From contig JAIPMN010006811.1 in the NCBI GenBank assembly GCA_020650975.1, positions 1-26,736 on the forward strand: a DNA stretch of 26,736 nt. Direction: 5' to 3'. This stretch comes from Apostichopus californicus (taxonomy: Eukaryota; Echinodermata; Holothuroidea; Aspidochirotida; Stichopodidae). A program made the position numbers and the translations under genes. Shown piece after piece: positions 1 to 10,320 of the stretch (position 1 is the first letter of the stretch; every line of letters begins with the position of its first letter). Below the pieces are notes generated by a model that worked only from the letters and a program-made list of their open reading frames with translations, was not told the DNA's origin and did not search any database.

Positions 1-62
1 AAGATGCTGCCGCTGGCACCAGGGTTGGAAAGTTCTCTTAGAGGATCCTTCACGAGAGATAT
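1..62 (-). CDS. PIP5K1: PIP5K1-like coding exon 6, partial (residues 152-171), cut by window edge
   Basis: On the minus strand an acceptor, CCGTCCTTTCTGTAG, is followed by ISLVKDPLRELSNPGASGSI and two bases TT, which fit the Phe of the family sequence. It continues exon 5 in phase 0. Type I enzymes read YSLCNEPLIELSNPGASGSxF here, so LSNPGASGS is conserved and holds the glycine-rich, ATP-binding loop of the kinase core; the flanking residues differ more. The exon is truncated by the left edge of the window, so the catalytic lysine, the MDYSLL motif and the activation loop are not visible. Confidence 0.95.
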   Translation of the reverse strand, partial: MSLVKDPLRELSNPGASGSI

Positions 63-1234
63 CTACAGAAAGGACGGAACAGATACTCAAACCTCTCACG
101 AATCATTACCGTATCATAGATAGATAGATCATTTTTATGTCCTAAATCGCTTTCAGATGTCATGGCATATAAACCAAATTTGATGGCAATCTTCACTTAA
201 TGAAAAAAAAATGTTGCCGCTTGTAAGCCACGTCTTATCAATTTTGAAAACTGGATGAAGAACATTTCATACCCTCTCATGCCTAGGCCTCTAATATTGC
301 CATATGGGTCATGTATAAGGCTCCATCAAATAGCAACTAACACTTGCAAGAAATGAACTACGAAATTCATAACTTGCAAAGTGTAACAATATTCATTGAA
401 CCATGTGCTCATCCTCATGAATATTTAGAGTCACTTTTAAATCTTTTAAATAAGTTCTTTTATCCGTTATTTCACTTTTCGTCTTCATGAGAAATGAAGG
501 CTGTTTACTCTTTTTATATTTTTGGGGTGGGAGGGGGAGGGGGAGGGGGGAGGGGGGACGGGGGAGGGAGGATTGTTTTCACATTCTCTGTCTAGACTTA
601 AAGGAGACAGCTTGCAGCAACTCTGCCGATCATCTCCCGGACTTTGATTTCAGTAAATCAGTCCCAGGAGGGCTGATTGTGTTGTCTTCAATTTAGAATC
701 AGGAATAGAAGTACTTTCAATTCATATTTTGCAAAGGGGCTCTACTAATTAGATACCTTCCTAAAGTCAAAAGCAGTTTTTAGTAGAACGCTGTCTTTTG
801 ATGCTGAAGATCGAAAAAAGGTTCGACTTTCAGCAAATAGGCCTAGGTATGTTCCAAAATACTTATCCACTAGGTGTGTGTTTTGTGATCTTTTGTTAAG
901 GTCACTGTAGGGAACGCTAACACATGTTTGAGATTACGAGACAGGGGCAGGGTAGGAGGGGGGTGGGGTAGGAATCTGGCCACGGTTCACTGGTGTTGAA
1001 ATTGCTGCCTGTGGCCACACCAGGGAGGTCATGGCTCCCGAGAATGCACAAAACATTTGATCAGAGTATAAATCCACAGCGAGAGGTCAGTCCAAAAATA
1101 CATCGCCCCTTCTTAAACTGTTGGTAGTGCATTGATCAACACTTGATTTACAAATTATGATCAATTTATCAAACTTCCTGAGAGGTCTACAATATTTCCT
1201 GATGATATTCTAAGATATGGTTCACAAGTTTTAC
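63..1234 (-). other. PIP5K1-like intron 5
   Basis: Spliced between donor GTAAAA and acceptor CTGTAG. It contains G-rich, A-interrupted tracts on the plus strand at 526-572 and 943-973. Nothing else is recognisable: no alternative exon could be supported on either strand, and the open frame at 487-696 on the plus strand is low-complexity glycine/arginine/glutamate followed by unsupported sequence. Confidence 0.85.
526..572 (+). repeat. G/A-rich low-complexity tract (intron 5)
   Basis: Runs of three to six G separated by single A or C, starting GGGGTGGGAGGGGGAGGGGG. The plus strand could form a G-quadruplex. On the transcribed (minus) sense it is a C-rich pyrimidine tract. Confidence 0.8.
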
Positions 1235-1352
1235 CAAGTAATCATCAGGTTGTATCCCAAAGAGATCTCTGAAGTAGCGAAAAGCGACAGGCGCATAGGT
1301 CTTGAAACGAAAGTCTGGATATTGATGGGCTTGAGTGATGTTACTCCCTTCC
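1235..1352 (-). CDS. PIP5K1: PIP5K1-like coding exon 5 (residues 112-151)
   Basis: This 118-nt exon follows a strong acceptor, CCCCTTCTGTTTTTCGCAG, and ends at TACTTG|GTAAAA (GT at 1234-1233). After the split codon it reads [13 protein letters not shown], then [20 protein letters not shown], then QPDDYL. This is the most diagnostic block in the window: [14 protein letters not shown](E/D)LFGI.PDDYL is characteristic of phosphatidylinositol phosphate kinases, and the EGSN...[13 protein letters not shown] form points to type I. It leaves in phase 0. No stop or frame break is seen. Confidence 0.97.
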
Positions 1353-2084
1353 CTGCGAAAAACAGAAGGGGAAAAGGGGTAAAAAAGTGTTAAAGTAACG
1401 ACAAATTGACTTGAATCTCGGAATAAACCTTTGCTTCAATTTTCACCTTGGAAGGTTTTCATCGACTTGGCTAAATGAAAGCAGATACTTACGATGATCT
1501 TAAATAGTCAAGTTTTTGTTACCGAAACAATTATTTTGGTACCAAGTATTACATGGTCCATCTGACAAAATTATCAAAAATTGGCTATGTAAGCACAACA
1601 TAGAGTGACATCAATTTCACTAAAGCTTTTAAATACATTTTTCTAGATCTCCTAGTGAGGGTGCTGTTTCAGAATAAATCAATGACATACTACCACCTTG
1701 CTGCCAATATAAATGGCCAAACTGAAATTGGAAATTTCGGAAGGGAAACCCATCAGAAATTTCGTGATTACTGTTGATGAATTCCAATGACATCAGACCC
1801 ACCAAAAGTCGATTGTTGGACAGACTATTTTCATGAGAAAAAATTTCCAATTGTTGAACTCCAACGGTTCAGAGATTGAATAAGGGCAATCCACACACAT
1901 AGCCAAAGCAGCACCACATTATAGTTTCTCGTTACTCAACTCATGGTGTGGTAAATTCTTTGAGGTGCTTTGGAAACAATCCCTATTCTTCCACTTAACA
2001 TCAAGTCACTGATGACTTCAGAACCTCCCTCCCCCTGCCCCTCCCCATTCCCCCTCCCCATTCCCCCTCCCTACGTCCCCTTAC
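1353..2084 (-). other. PIP5K1-like intron 4
   Basis: Intron between exons 4 and 5, about 732 bp, AT-rich apart from the C-rich tract near its 5' end. A minus-strand frame at 1629-1850 is open for 73 codons but shows no family resemblance and has no splice sites in suitable positions. Confidence 0.85.
2024..2073 (-). promoter_or_regulatory. G-run tract just downstream of the exon 4 donor (minus sense)
   Basis: The plus strand reads as C-runs with a repeated unit CCATTCCCCCTCCC. In the pre-mRNA sense these are repeated GGGG/GGGGG runs starting 12 bases into intron 4. Intronic G-runs beside a 5' splice site are known binding sites for hnRNP H/F and often promote use of that site. The sequence is seen; the role is inference. 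Confidence 0.45.
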
Positions 2085-2215
2085 CTTGGAAAGAATACAC
2101 TCTCGACAACTGCAAAGTCCTGTAATAAGACGTCTCTCTCAGGTTTGGCTGATAGACCTCCCACGGAATGTTGGATTCCCAACTGAATGGCAGTCATCAA
2201 TGTGGTGGTGGCAGT
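2085..2215 (-). CDS. PIP5K1: PIP5K1-like coding exon 4 (residues 69-111 plus split codon)
   Basis: This 131-nt exon lies between acceptor TTTCTAATCAG and donor CCAAG|GTAAGG (GT at 2084-2083). It encodes the conserved start of the PIP kinase domain: [20 protein letters not shown], then [20 protein letters not shown] and FFP. The family pattern is AIQLGI.xTVGxLSxKPERDVLMQDFxVVESIFFP, so it can be aligned along its length. It ends in phase 2: the final AG plus the first G of exon 5 gives Arg112, where most type I enzymes have Ser in FFPSEGSN. Just downstream of the donor, in the transcript sense, lie repeated G-runs (see the separate entry), which may assist recognition of this splice site. Confidence 0.95.
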
Positions 2216-2370
2216 CTGATTAGAAAGAACAAAATTCATGAATTAAATAAAAATTTATACTCAAATGATGATTTAAAAAATAGTATCCTGGAGTACAGTT
2301 TGTACTCCCTGACGGTCCCGGCGGCCAATATTAAGTACACAGAGAACTCGACGGCTCTACAGAGTACACA

Positions 2371-2555
2371 ACTAGACACTTTGGGGGTAGTAGAATGAGA
2401 AGGAGGTAACCATTGGGAGGTCAGTGTCAGTCAAAGGTCACCAAATCACTCGGCGGTTAAGGGTCAAACGATTACCACTCGGTCACTCTGGACAGGGTAG
2501 AGCTACAGTAGCATGCAGATGTTGTGAGGAGACAGGTAAGTGAGGAGCCAAATTA
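2371..2555 (+). repeat. Dispersed splice-donor repeat, copy A (near full length)
   Basis: Starts ACTAGACACTTTGGGGG and TAGAATGAGAAGG, passes through GGCGGTTAAGGGTCAAA and ACTCGGTCACTCTGGACAGG, and ends in the core GTTGTGAGGAGACAGGTAAG at 2521-2540 followed by TGAGGAGCC. Its left part matches the copies at 21607 and 24247, its middle matches 13281, and its end matches 8691, 10941 and 21607, so it defines the family's extent of about 185 bp. No terminal inverted repeats, poly-A tail or target duplication are evident. Element class unknown. Confidence 0.7.
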
Positions 2556-3805
2556 AACACACTGAGATCTGCAAACTGCAAATTGACACATACGTTGAAT
2601 AACGACATGTATTCCTACAGTAGTTCACATTCACGAATTTAACATTGTTTAACAACATACCTAAAACTTCCTAAACTTAACATAAAATTCATTCCATATT
2701 GAATATTCTTTATAGTAATTATCACATTTTTCATTTCTTTACAATCTTCCTTTTACTGATTCACATTAACGTAGCATTTTCTACCCTTTTTTACCTGACA
2801 TTAACGTAAAAATTCTCTCAAATTTGACTGCAGTTCATAGACATCCCCCTTTAAACTTCACAGTTAATAAATTAATAAATCACACCAACTGATGAAGCTT
2901 TCAATTAATTTTTAATCTCATTCATTTCTAGTACCACTCACTGTACTTTCATAGTGTGAAAACTTGACATTAATAGAGAATTAGAATTACATTACTGCTC
3001 CAGTTCTCACTTGTCACAGATTTGTATTTTTCTTTTTAACCTACTGTAGTATATGGCATTGCAGATGAGACAAACACATAAATTTACAAAAACACAGGTT
3101 GCCTCTGCTTTCGACCGTCTCCAATTTTATTTCAAAATGATACGAGCCCTGTCACCCGAATGACTGATCATTGAGTTGCACGTTCTTAAACATTAATACA
3201 CACGGCATTTGGAGCTCAGAACACTGCGGATAGTCATGCCGCAAATCAAATTTGCATATACACAACTTAACAATCATTTAATGGCACTCCAAAGCTAAAA
3301 GCTAACTATACTGGTAACTCCAAATTTATTTTGGAAAAGAATGACATTTAAATTCTTGTTTTTAGGTAGTGACCGCACGGTAACTAATAGATGTTGAACT
3401 AATCTATGTTGAATCTCATGTAGGGTACAGTACAGATGTGTTTTTCTTGCTGTCTCGGAGCCATTATAGCTAAATTTAAATAGCTATGCAGTGTGTTTTT
3501 TAAATCTGTCACATGTGTGTTCGTCTAACCTGTTGTTACATGGTGATCTACAGGCACAGGCATTTGGGCTAAACATTTTAAATTAATTCTCTCATCGACA
3601 TAATCTTTGAAGAAAAAGAATGCAATAATCATGCTTTCATCTCTTTGTAATGCTGTCCGAAATAAATTAGGAATCAAAATTGAGGCAAATCTTTCAAATT
3701 TGAGTACAGTAAGCTTGTCCTGAGTTAATCAAGAAAGGGACTCTATTAACGGTCCACTTCACTGACGATCAGCAATGATGGAAAGAGGGCTTTCCGTTTC
3801 CACTT

Positions 3806-4165
3806 ATGATGGCCGTACCACCATCAGTTTATGTAGTCGATGGTACTATTACATGGGTACAGCCTATAAATATCACAAGTTCCATACCACAAGTTCCTAC
3901 TAGGGATATTTTCACAGGCTTAATCGTCCCCTACTGTTGTGAGGATGACCTAGGTTTAAATATACAGTACGAGAGGCTAGAGCCCACCAGAGGGTACCTT
4001 CAAAATACTCGTCGGGAAAAGAGCCCGATACCAGTACGGGAATGGGTACAAAACCAGTACCCAAGCATGATGTACTAGAAGTCAAAATACTGTAGAATCA
4101 AGAATGAGTACAGGCGTACAAGGTTGAGTACAAGATTGACACTACAGTACACAAACGTGTACAAG
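3806..4165. repeat. GTAC-rich segment
   Basis: Fourteen GTAC tetramers occur in about 360 bp, where one or two are expected by chance, many as GGTACC, CAGTAC or GGGTAC. An overlapping plus-strand frame is open for 90 codons (3806-4078) but has no splice sites or family resemblance, so it is not called as a gene. It may be a degenerate array or the inside of an old element. Confidence 0.5.
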
Positions 4166-4225
4166 AGATGGAAACTGCAAATGCATTACGATACAACACT
4201 ACGTAGCTGCTGAGCAGTACTGTAC

Positions 4226-4324
4226 CTTTTTATAAACTGTATTGCCGAGGTTATCGACCCCTCGATGACCAATCTTCTTATATTTACTGCCAGGGTATCT
4301 ACTGGCCTCTGCACCATCTGTCAT
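4226..4324 (-). CDS. PIP5K1: PIP5K1-like coding exon 3 (residues 36-68)
   Basis: Thirty-three codons bounded by acceptor CTGACTTTACAG and donor AAAAAG|GTACAG (GT at 4225-4224), phase 0 at both ends. The first half, starting MTDGAEASRYPG, is variable. The second half, KYKKIGHRGVDNLGNTVYKK, matches the GHRGVD...TTYKK block that immediately precedes the kinase N-lobe in type I PIP5Ks. The acceptor is followed directly by an in-frame ATG, so a transcript starting inside intron 2 could use Met36 and make a protein lacking the first 35 residues; this is inference. The clear family match to the IGHRGVD segment makes the exon secure. Confidence 0.92.
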
Positions 4325-4632
4325 CTGTAAAGTCAGAAAAGAAGCAGCAAAAAACATTAACAACGTGTATTGTGAAAATTGAGCAATTTCTTAAAATGGC
4401 TCAAAGAACACTGCAAGGTGCAAACTACACTACATAGAATGTTTCTATATGGAACTACCAAGTACCTCTTGTAACATTGGGTGGTTTACTGTACGTACTT
4501 ACTAGGATGATGAATTAAAATTCTAGAAAACCTACGGTACATGTAGCCTTATACAGTCGCTTTCTCTTTGTGATCTCCATATGAATATCTTGACTTTCTC
4601 CCATGTGTGTAATAAACCTCCTGACCAGAGAT

Positions 4633-4778
4633 TATCTCCTTCCTTTGGCACCCTAAGCCAGGGGACCCAACTAGTACCCTCCCCTCTCCCCAAGTAAGCA
4701 AGGTATATCTCCTTCCTTTGGCCCTCTAAGCCAGGGGACCCAACTAGTACCCTCCCCTCTCCCCAAGTAAACAAGGTA
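4633..4778 (+). repeat. 73-bp tandem duplication, two copies
   Basis: Copy 1 is 4633-4705 and copy 2 is 4706-4778. Both begin TATCTCCTTCCTTTGG and end CCAAGTAA(G/A)CAAGGTA, differing at only a few positions, so the duplication is recent. The shared open frame on the minus strand follows from the duplication and is not evidence of coding. Confidence 0.95.
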
Positions 4779-5569
4779 TAATGTGATATTTTGGGTTCCC
4801 TTTATCAAAGACAAACACCATACTGCCTATTCATGTGGAATCAATCACACTGCTTATCAGTTACTGAAATTGTTTAACATATCATGATACCCAATAGCTA
4901 ATACACTCTCGAATGATTTAAACACACACATGCACACACATTACGGTACTGTACACATGAACACGCACAAAAAGTATTATGACGAAAATTCATTTTACAT
5001 ATCTTAGCTTTCAATGTCATTCAGTGATCTTGACAGAGCATATTCCGTCGTCGTGGGCATGATAAGTAAATGTTTGCAGGTCACATGACTGGAAGAGACC
5101 ATTGGCATTTATAATTCAATCATACATGTGTGACTGCACAATGCAAAAGTGAAGTTACTGTAGATTCTTTATTAAAAATTAAAATTTTCAAAAAAAAACA
5201 ATAAAACTCATAATCCCCTTCTCTAGTATCACAGCTGAGTCATAGTTTATTTTATTTTCGTATTTAATTGCAACCATCTTTCGGATGAAAACTGGAACAT
5301 TTCAAAATTTCGGCCTGCGGGATTTGTAACACCATACAATTTTTGCAGCTGGTTATAGTCAGAATAAGAAAAGATAAAGATGTGACATGTGATGATCGTG
5401 GATGAACATAGATCGGCCAATATCAATCTTTCGTCTTTTGCAATGAGTGTCAAGAGAGGCTGGTGTGTACCATATATGTTGCACCCATTGGACCACGTCA
5501 ACATCCGACAGCCAAGAGCGTACAGTACCTCAGCATCTGACCACTTTCTCAAATATTGAGGGAGGTGAT

Positions 5570-5584
5570 CCCCCCCCCCCCCCC
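5570..5584 (+). repeat. Poly-C run
   Basis: Fifteen consecutive C bases. It may be length-polymorphic or affected by sequencing error. Confidence 0.95.
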
Positions 5585-6185
5585 TACCGCCAATTCATCA
5601 TCACTGCTGAGCAACTAGGTAGCAAAAAGCTGTTTTAAAACTATTGAAAAAAAAATGAAGTCCCAAAATACCATATCCTCATCAATACTCTACTCAATAC
5701 TGATGCAACTTGGTCAAGAGATCAACACACTGACAACAGTCAACATTGGGTTTCTTCATTTGGTTTAAATACTACTGTTCTGTACGGTATGTACGTAGCT
5801 CTCAGTATATGAAGTAAGATCGTTATCTTCACCTTGAAATTATTTCACTAATGATTTTTTGCTGGTTTGGAAGGCAATATGATTTTTTATTAGATTACTA
5901 AGATTTTTCTCAGTTTCAGTTTAAAGTTCAGTTTAAAATGAAATATAATGCGGCTGGCAAACAAGTCAATTGGAAGTGCTAATGTGGCTAAACGGCAGCC
6001 ATGATTTCTCCCAATGAGAACTGAAGAAATCAGTAGTAATTGTAGGCTTTGTAACTTAAGCACGCTGAATGCAAACAGTGCCAAACATAATTTGCTTTTT
6101 ATTCGTCAGAGTATTTTCTATGACTGTCACTCTACTCACTGTTCTGTCATGTCATCAATATGGCTACTGTACAGTAGGTCTACGT

Positions 6186-6245
6186 ACATAGTACATACAT
6201 ATATACATACACGCATACGCACATACTGACATACACACAAACATA
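6186..6245 (+). repeat. Imperfect TACA/CATA microsatellite
   Basis: Repeated ACATACATA, CATACACGCATACGCACATA and CATACACACAAACATACACA steps. Low complexity, no gene content. Confidence 0.75.
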
Positions 6246-7342
6246 CACAGTAACATGTAAGTTTACAAATGTCCTCATGCATATTCAGTTCTCAGCCCAC
6301 GCTTTCCCACGACTGTAGTTGGCAGGGATAAACCAAATCACAGAGTGGAATTATATTTGCAAAAATCTTTCAAGTCATTTTGAAAACTACTGACAACAGG
6401 CATAAGGAATAACATAGAGACATTTGGAACTTGAGTACAATCCCATAGCATACTATCTATGTACCCAACAGGAATTAGAATTTGCATATTACAGTAGATG
6501 ATTTGAAATATTGATTTGTCCTTTCTCAAATTAAATCTTTCTTCCTGTTAGAACAATTCTGGTATATAGCTTATAAACGCGTGTCTTATGTAATGTCATG
6601 TGCCAAAGTAGTGTATGGTATCAGCACATAATAGTTTAAATGTCTGCACTTATATGTATTATATGTGCTGCAATATTTTTATGAATCGTACAATTTTTTA
6701 CCCTATTGCATCATATAATTTGGGCAGAGATAGACCTGTACTAACATAAAAAAAATAAAATTATTTCAAACTATATTCATAATTTGGTGATCCCTTTCAA
6801 TAAATAATTTACGACACAATTCAATCTGTGGGCTCCACCCTGTAGACTATCACTTCCTCGTTAAATGCCAAACTTTGCAAAAATTCTGGGTGTTACGTGT
6901 AAACACTGTAAAGGTAAAGAGCTACATAGATATCCTGCTGATGGCACCTCTTTTGTAAGTGTTTGTAAGGCGACCCCCCATTCATAAACAGTGACGTGTG
7001 TATATTGTTACACTCTGGCACACATTGGAATCTACTGTACAAGTGTGTAGGTTTTATATACATACATATAGACAGTATATACAGACAACATTACTAGAGT
7101 AAGGAACACAGAGTGATGGATTTTCTTTTTCTAAAGAAATATTAATAATAATAATTCACACTTTGATAGTTTTTGTGGGAAGTTTATCAATGCATTTTTT
7201 CTGACAAATTCTTCTTTCACAGTGATCGCGATTCCAGTGTACTGTACATGATTCAAAGGATAGATATGATTAAACCAAATCAAAATCATCAGTGAGAGTT
7301 TTAACTTATGGAAGAATTTTTTTCCATTTGGGATGACGAGGT

Positions 7343-7353
7343 GGGGGGGGGGG
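7343..7353 (+). repeat. Poly-G run
   Basis: Eleven consecutive G bases within GAGGTGGGG...GTGG. Confidence 0.9.
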
Positions 7354-7949
7354 TGGATACAACTAGAGACAAAGGTATTGTGGCTTATGAGGACTCCATG
7401 TAAGCCCTACGAAATGCTCTATCAACTATCTCAGGTTTTATTTCCCCATTCCCTTCATTCTGCCTCATTGTGAATATTTCTGATCCAGAAAATTCTGATC
7501 CAGTTTTCAACCCATGGCCCCTTATTCATAAAATACTTGCTATGTTAATTTGGTGTATAGCTAGAGTAGGCAAAGGTATGTGTGCATGTAACTGCTTGGA
7601 AACAGGGAGTGCAATAGTTGTGAGGGGACAGGTACAGTATTATGTAAGCAATGCAGTACACTGCTGAAACTGACTTGAAGTGATTCAATTGGATTGCTAG
7701 ACAGAAGGCGTGCGATAATGTGCACGCCTCTTACAGCATGCAGCATACAAAACTATATACTGTAGCCTAAGGAAATATTAGTTCAGAAAAAGATTACCAC
7801 AATCCCAAATTTCTGTTTTTCACATTTAAAAGGATTAAAGTTCATGCCCTGTTTCTAAAGCAGAGATCCAATTACGAGGATCAGTTTGTTCTTCTGAGCA
7901 CTTGCACAAATTTCGCAGGTGCTGTTGTGTCATTTTTTCTTATTTTGCT

Positions 7950-8136
7950 TAGTTTCTCTGTGTGGAGCTGTAACAGATCTGTGGCATCAAATGCACGAGA
8001 AGATCGTAGTACAAACGTTTATATACAGAGTACAGTGGAGAGCCCCAGCGTGTTTCACAAGAGGATGGCCGCATCGAGAATCGTGGCCTCTTTCGCTGGT
8101 ACGAGACATTTTGTAGTGCCATTGGCGCCGACTTGA
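7950..8136 (+). other. GC- and CpG-richer island with possible plus-strand exon (uncertain)
   Basis: A plus-strand acceptor-like sequence, TTTTTTCTTATTTTGCTTAG, is followed by a stretch that is richer in CpG than its AT-rich surroundings. One frame stays open to a TGA at 8134-8136 and reads polar residues such as SNAREDRSTNVYIQST and then HKRMAASRIVASFAGTR. Another plus frame and parts of the minus strand are also open, so coding direction cannot be fixed. No family is recognised and no partner exon was found. It could be a terminal exon of an antisense transcript, or an old repeat. Confidence 0.2.
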
Positions 8137-8690
8137 AGGCTCTTCACGAAATTTTGATTATCAGAGTATGAATCTTATGCATGTATGATTGAAACTGGAA
8201 CCAGGAATGGTAAAGCAAATAATGAAGTTAAATGTAGAAATTTGGCACCAAAGAAAAACAAAAATGAATAGCAGAAACCATAGGGCATCCAACATTACAG
8301 AATATAAAAGCACTTGGTAAAAATTGTCTTGCTTCATCATGAACTATCCTGTTGTACATTGTGCAATGTTGAATGTCTTTACATTAAGAGAAATTAAGAG
8401 TGATTATATATTGCGCATGCAACAGGCTCGAACAGACCACCCTTTCACTACTTTTTAATATTTAATACCCAAATTAAAATCTCTGGCAAAAATTTTAGGA
8501 ATGATATGTATGTTCTCAATTGGGTTTCTTCTCTTGGACCAGCTGACTGAAAGGGTTTGCATATTTTTCCTCTATCGATTTTATCCATCTACAGTACAGT
8601 AAGTAAATGCTATCGTCCAATAATGTTTGGATCTAAATTATTGGGGGAAAATGCTGTGACTTTTCAGAGTGAACATCAAACATTATTCAT

Positions 8691-8755
8691 TCTAGGCACG
8701 GTAGAACCAGGTGCTAAGGTTGTGGGGAGACAGGTAAGCGAGAACAAAGTAAATA
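8691..8755 (+). repeat. Dispersed splice-donor repeat, copy B (3' part)
   Basis: Reads TCTAGGCACGGTAGAACCAG, then GTGCTAAG, then the core GTTGTGGGGAGACAGGTAAG at 8719-8738 (one mismatch to copy A), then CGAGAACAAAGTAAA. It is closely similar to 21700-21762. Confidence 0.7.
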
Positions 8756-9111
8756 TTGTTTTGCAGTGAATGTTTATATTAATGAAGAAAAAACAACTTC
8801 TGTTACTGTATGTCTAACTGTATGTTTGACAGCGTCAAAAGATGGTTGGTGATGACCTAAAGTTTTTCTTGGTGTGTGATATAAACTGTATGTTCAGAAT
8901 TAATTTTCTACAGAGACTTGTGATTACAAAGTGCTCACATGTTGACCTGAACACATAAAAACAATTGTGTTCCTCAATGCAACCAAACAAACTTCCTCTA
9001 AGTTTCAGAGCAAGGTGTGTCAGACACAAAACACCCACTCTTTGGTGTATCGCAAGGAAAGTGGGAATTGGTCATCAAATCAACAGTCAGATGGAAGAAA
9101 TTAGTACAAAC

Positions 9112-9155
9112 CTCCATGTTAGGCAGTGTGGGCTTCTCCCTATTTGACTTGATAC
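9112..9155 (-). CDS. PIP5K1: PIP5K1-like coding exon 2, 44-nt small exon (residues 21-35)
   Basis: This is a small internal exon. On the minus strand it follows a textbook acceptor, a long T-rich tract ending TTTTCTATTACAG. It ends at GAG|GTTTGT with GT at 9111-9110. It completes the split Ser codon from exon 1 and then reads IKSNREKPTLPNME, finishing in phase 0. Its length (44 nt, 2 mod 3) is what is needed to connect the phase-1 exon 1 to the phase-0 exon 3; splicing exon 1 directly to exon 3 would run into a stop within a few codons. The residues belong to the variable N-terminus and carry no recognisable domain. The exon is isolated, with 15.9 kb of intron before it and 4.8 kb after. Support comes from splice sites and phase only. 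Confidence 0.8.
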
Positions 9156-10309
9156 CTGTAATAGAAAACAAAAAAACAAAACAAAAATAGTAAGAAAATG
9201 CACTTTTAAGACCAATACAGAATGTTTGGTTATCATTAATCAATAGACCATTATCAATATTAACAGCAACATATAAAATAAAGGATATTACACCCATGTC
9301 TTTAATAATACTACAGAGGGGCTAAAAACACATTAATTTGTAGGGAATTTCCCACTGACTGGCACATTCATTAAAACCTTGTATCATTAGCATATATGTT
9401 TTCCTGTGCAAGTTCCTCTTTGAAAGGTGAGGTTGGTTACTGTAATTGTAAACTGAACTTGTAAAACAACTAGTCATTTTACCAGATGGCCTCCAAACCT
9501 GATTTTGGTCTCTTTGAACAGAAATATGAAAAACTTTTGAAAATCTTGGACTGAATATCAGACGTTAAAAATTTGTCCTTAGTTCACCCTACTGTAGACA
9601 CTCATGAGCTAAAGCACCAATTGATGTTGCGAGTAGACACTATACAGTAAGAGACCAAGGAAAGTATTTGATACTGCAATTGTCTTAATGTGTCTACTAA
9701 TTTGTCCCAGGTGGCCTAACTGTACAGTGTAGGTAGGAAAGTCCCAAATTAAATGTTTGCATAATTCTATGAATTTTACACAGAGCATTATGTATGATCA
9801 CTTAAGGGTAAATACTTTTGCTTTGAAGAGAAATAGAGAATGTGGCTTATTGGGGTTTAGGGGTCTCGTACCATGTCGGTATATTTGCATAGCGGTTTGT
9901 GTAGTTGTTTTGGTATTTGCTGTTACTTCTAAAGGTCAATCCAGCTCTGATGAACTCTGCTATTTTATCAGTATCTTTACCTGTACATACTACAGCATAA
10001 TAAATAGTGTAGTTCAGTAACTTATAAATAGTCAAATCCTGAAGTTCCTGAATCCCATAAAGTGTGGCTTTAAATCTTGTAGTATACAGTAGTATCATTT
10101 AGTACAGTAAGCACTGCATGTGTGTCAGTGAAATATCAGGACAACCAGAGTTTATTACTGTGAAGGCATTTGCATACTGTTCTGTACCACAACAATACCC
10201 ACAACACTTCCCAGCATTATATTTCTGACCGGGTCCAGATATCTTACTGTAGATACAGTAGGACACTACTAATTTAAGCACTGACAGGTACAGTATGGAA
10301 GATGGGTGT

Positions 10310-10320
10310 GGGGGGGGGGG
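10310..10320 (+). repeat. Poly-G run
   Basis: Eleven consecutive G bases following GGGTGT. Confidence 0.9.

Larger units (their letters stand above)
2216..4225 (-). other. PIP5K1-like intron 3
   Basis: About 2.0 kb. It contains one near-complete copy of the dispersed splice-donor repeat (2371-2555) and a GTAC-rich segment (3806-4165). The stretch 2560-3800 is AT-rich and shows nothing recognisable on either strand. Confidence 0.85.
4325..9111 (-). other. PIP5K1-like intron 2
   Basis: About 4.8 kb. It contains a 73-bp tandem duplication (4633-4778), a CA-rich patch (4921-4945), a 15-base C run (5570-5584), a TACA-rich patch (6186-6245), a G run (7343-7353), a GC-rich, CpG-containing island (7950-8150) and a 3' copy of the dispersed splice-donor repeat (8691-8755). 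The rest is AT-rich, with nothing recognisable. Confidence 0.85.

Noticed and set aside
3806..4078. 90-codon plus-strand frame
   Set aside because: It lies in the GTAC-rich segment, has no splice sites or family match, and is explained by the scarcity of stops there.
5247..5552. 101-codon minus-strand frame in intron 2
   Set aside because: No recognisable family, no suitable acceptor or donor, and phase not needed for joining exons 2 and 3. Kept out as a gene.
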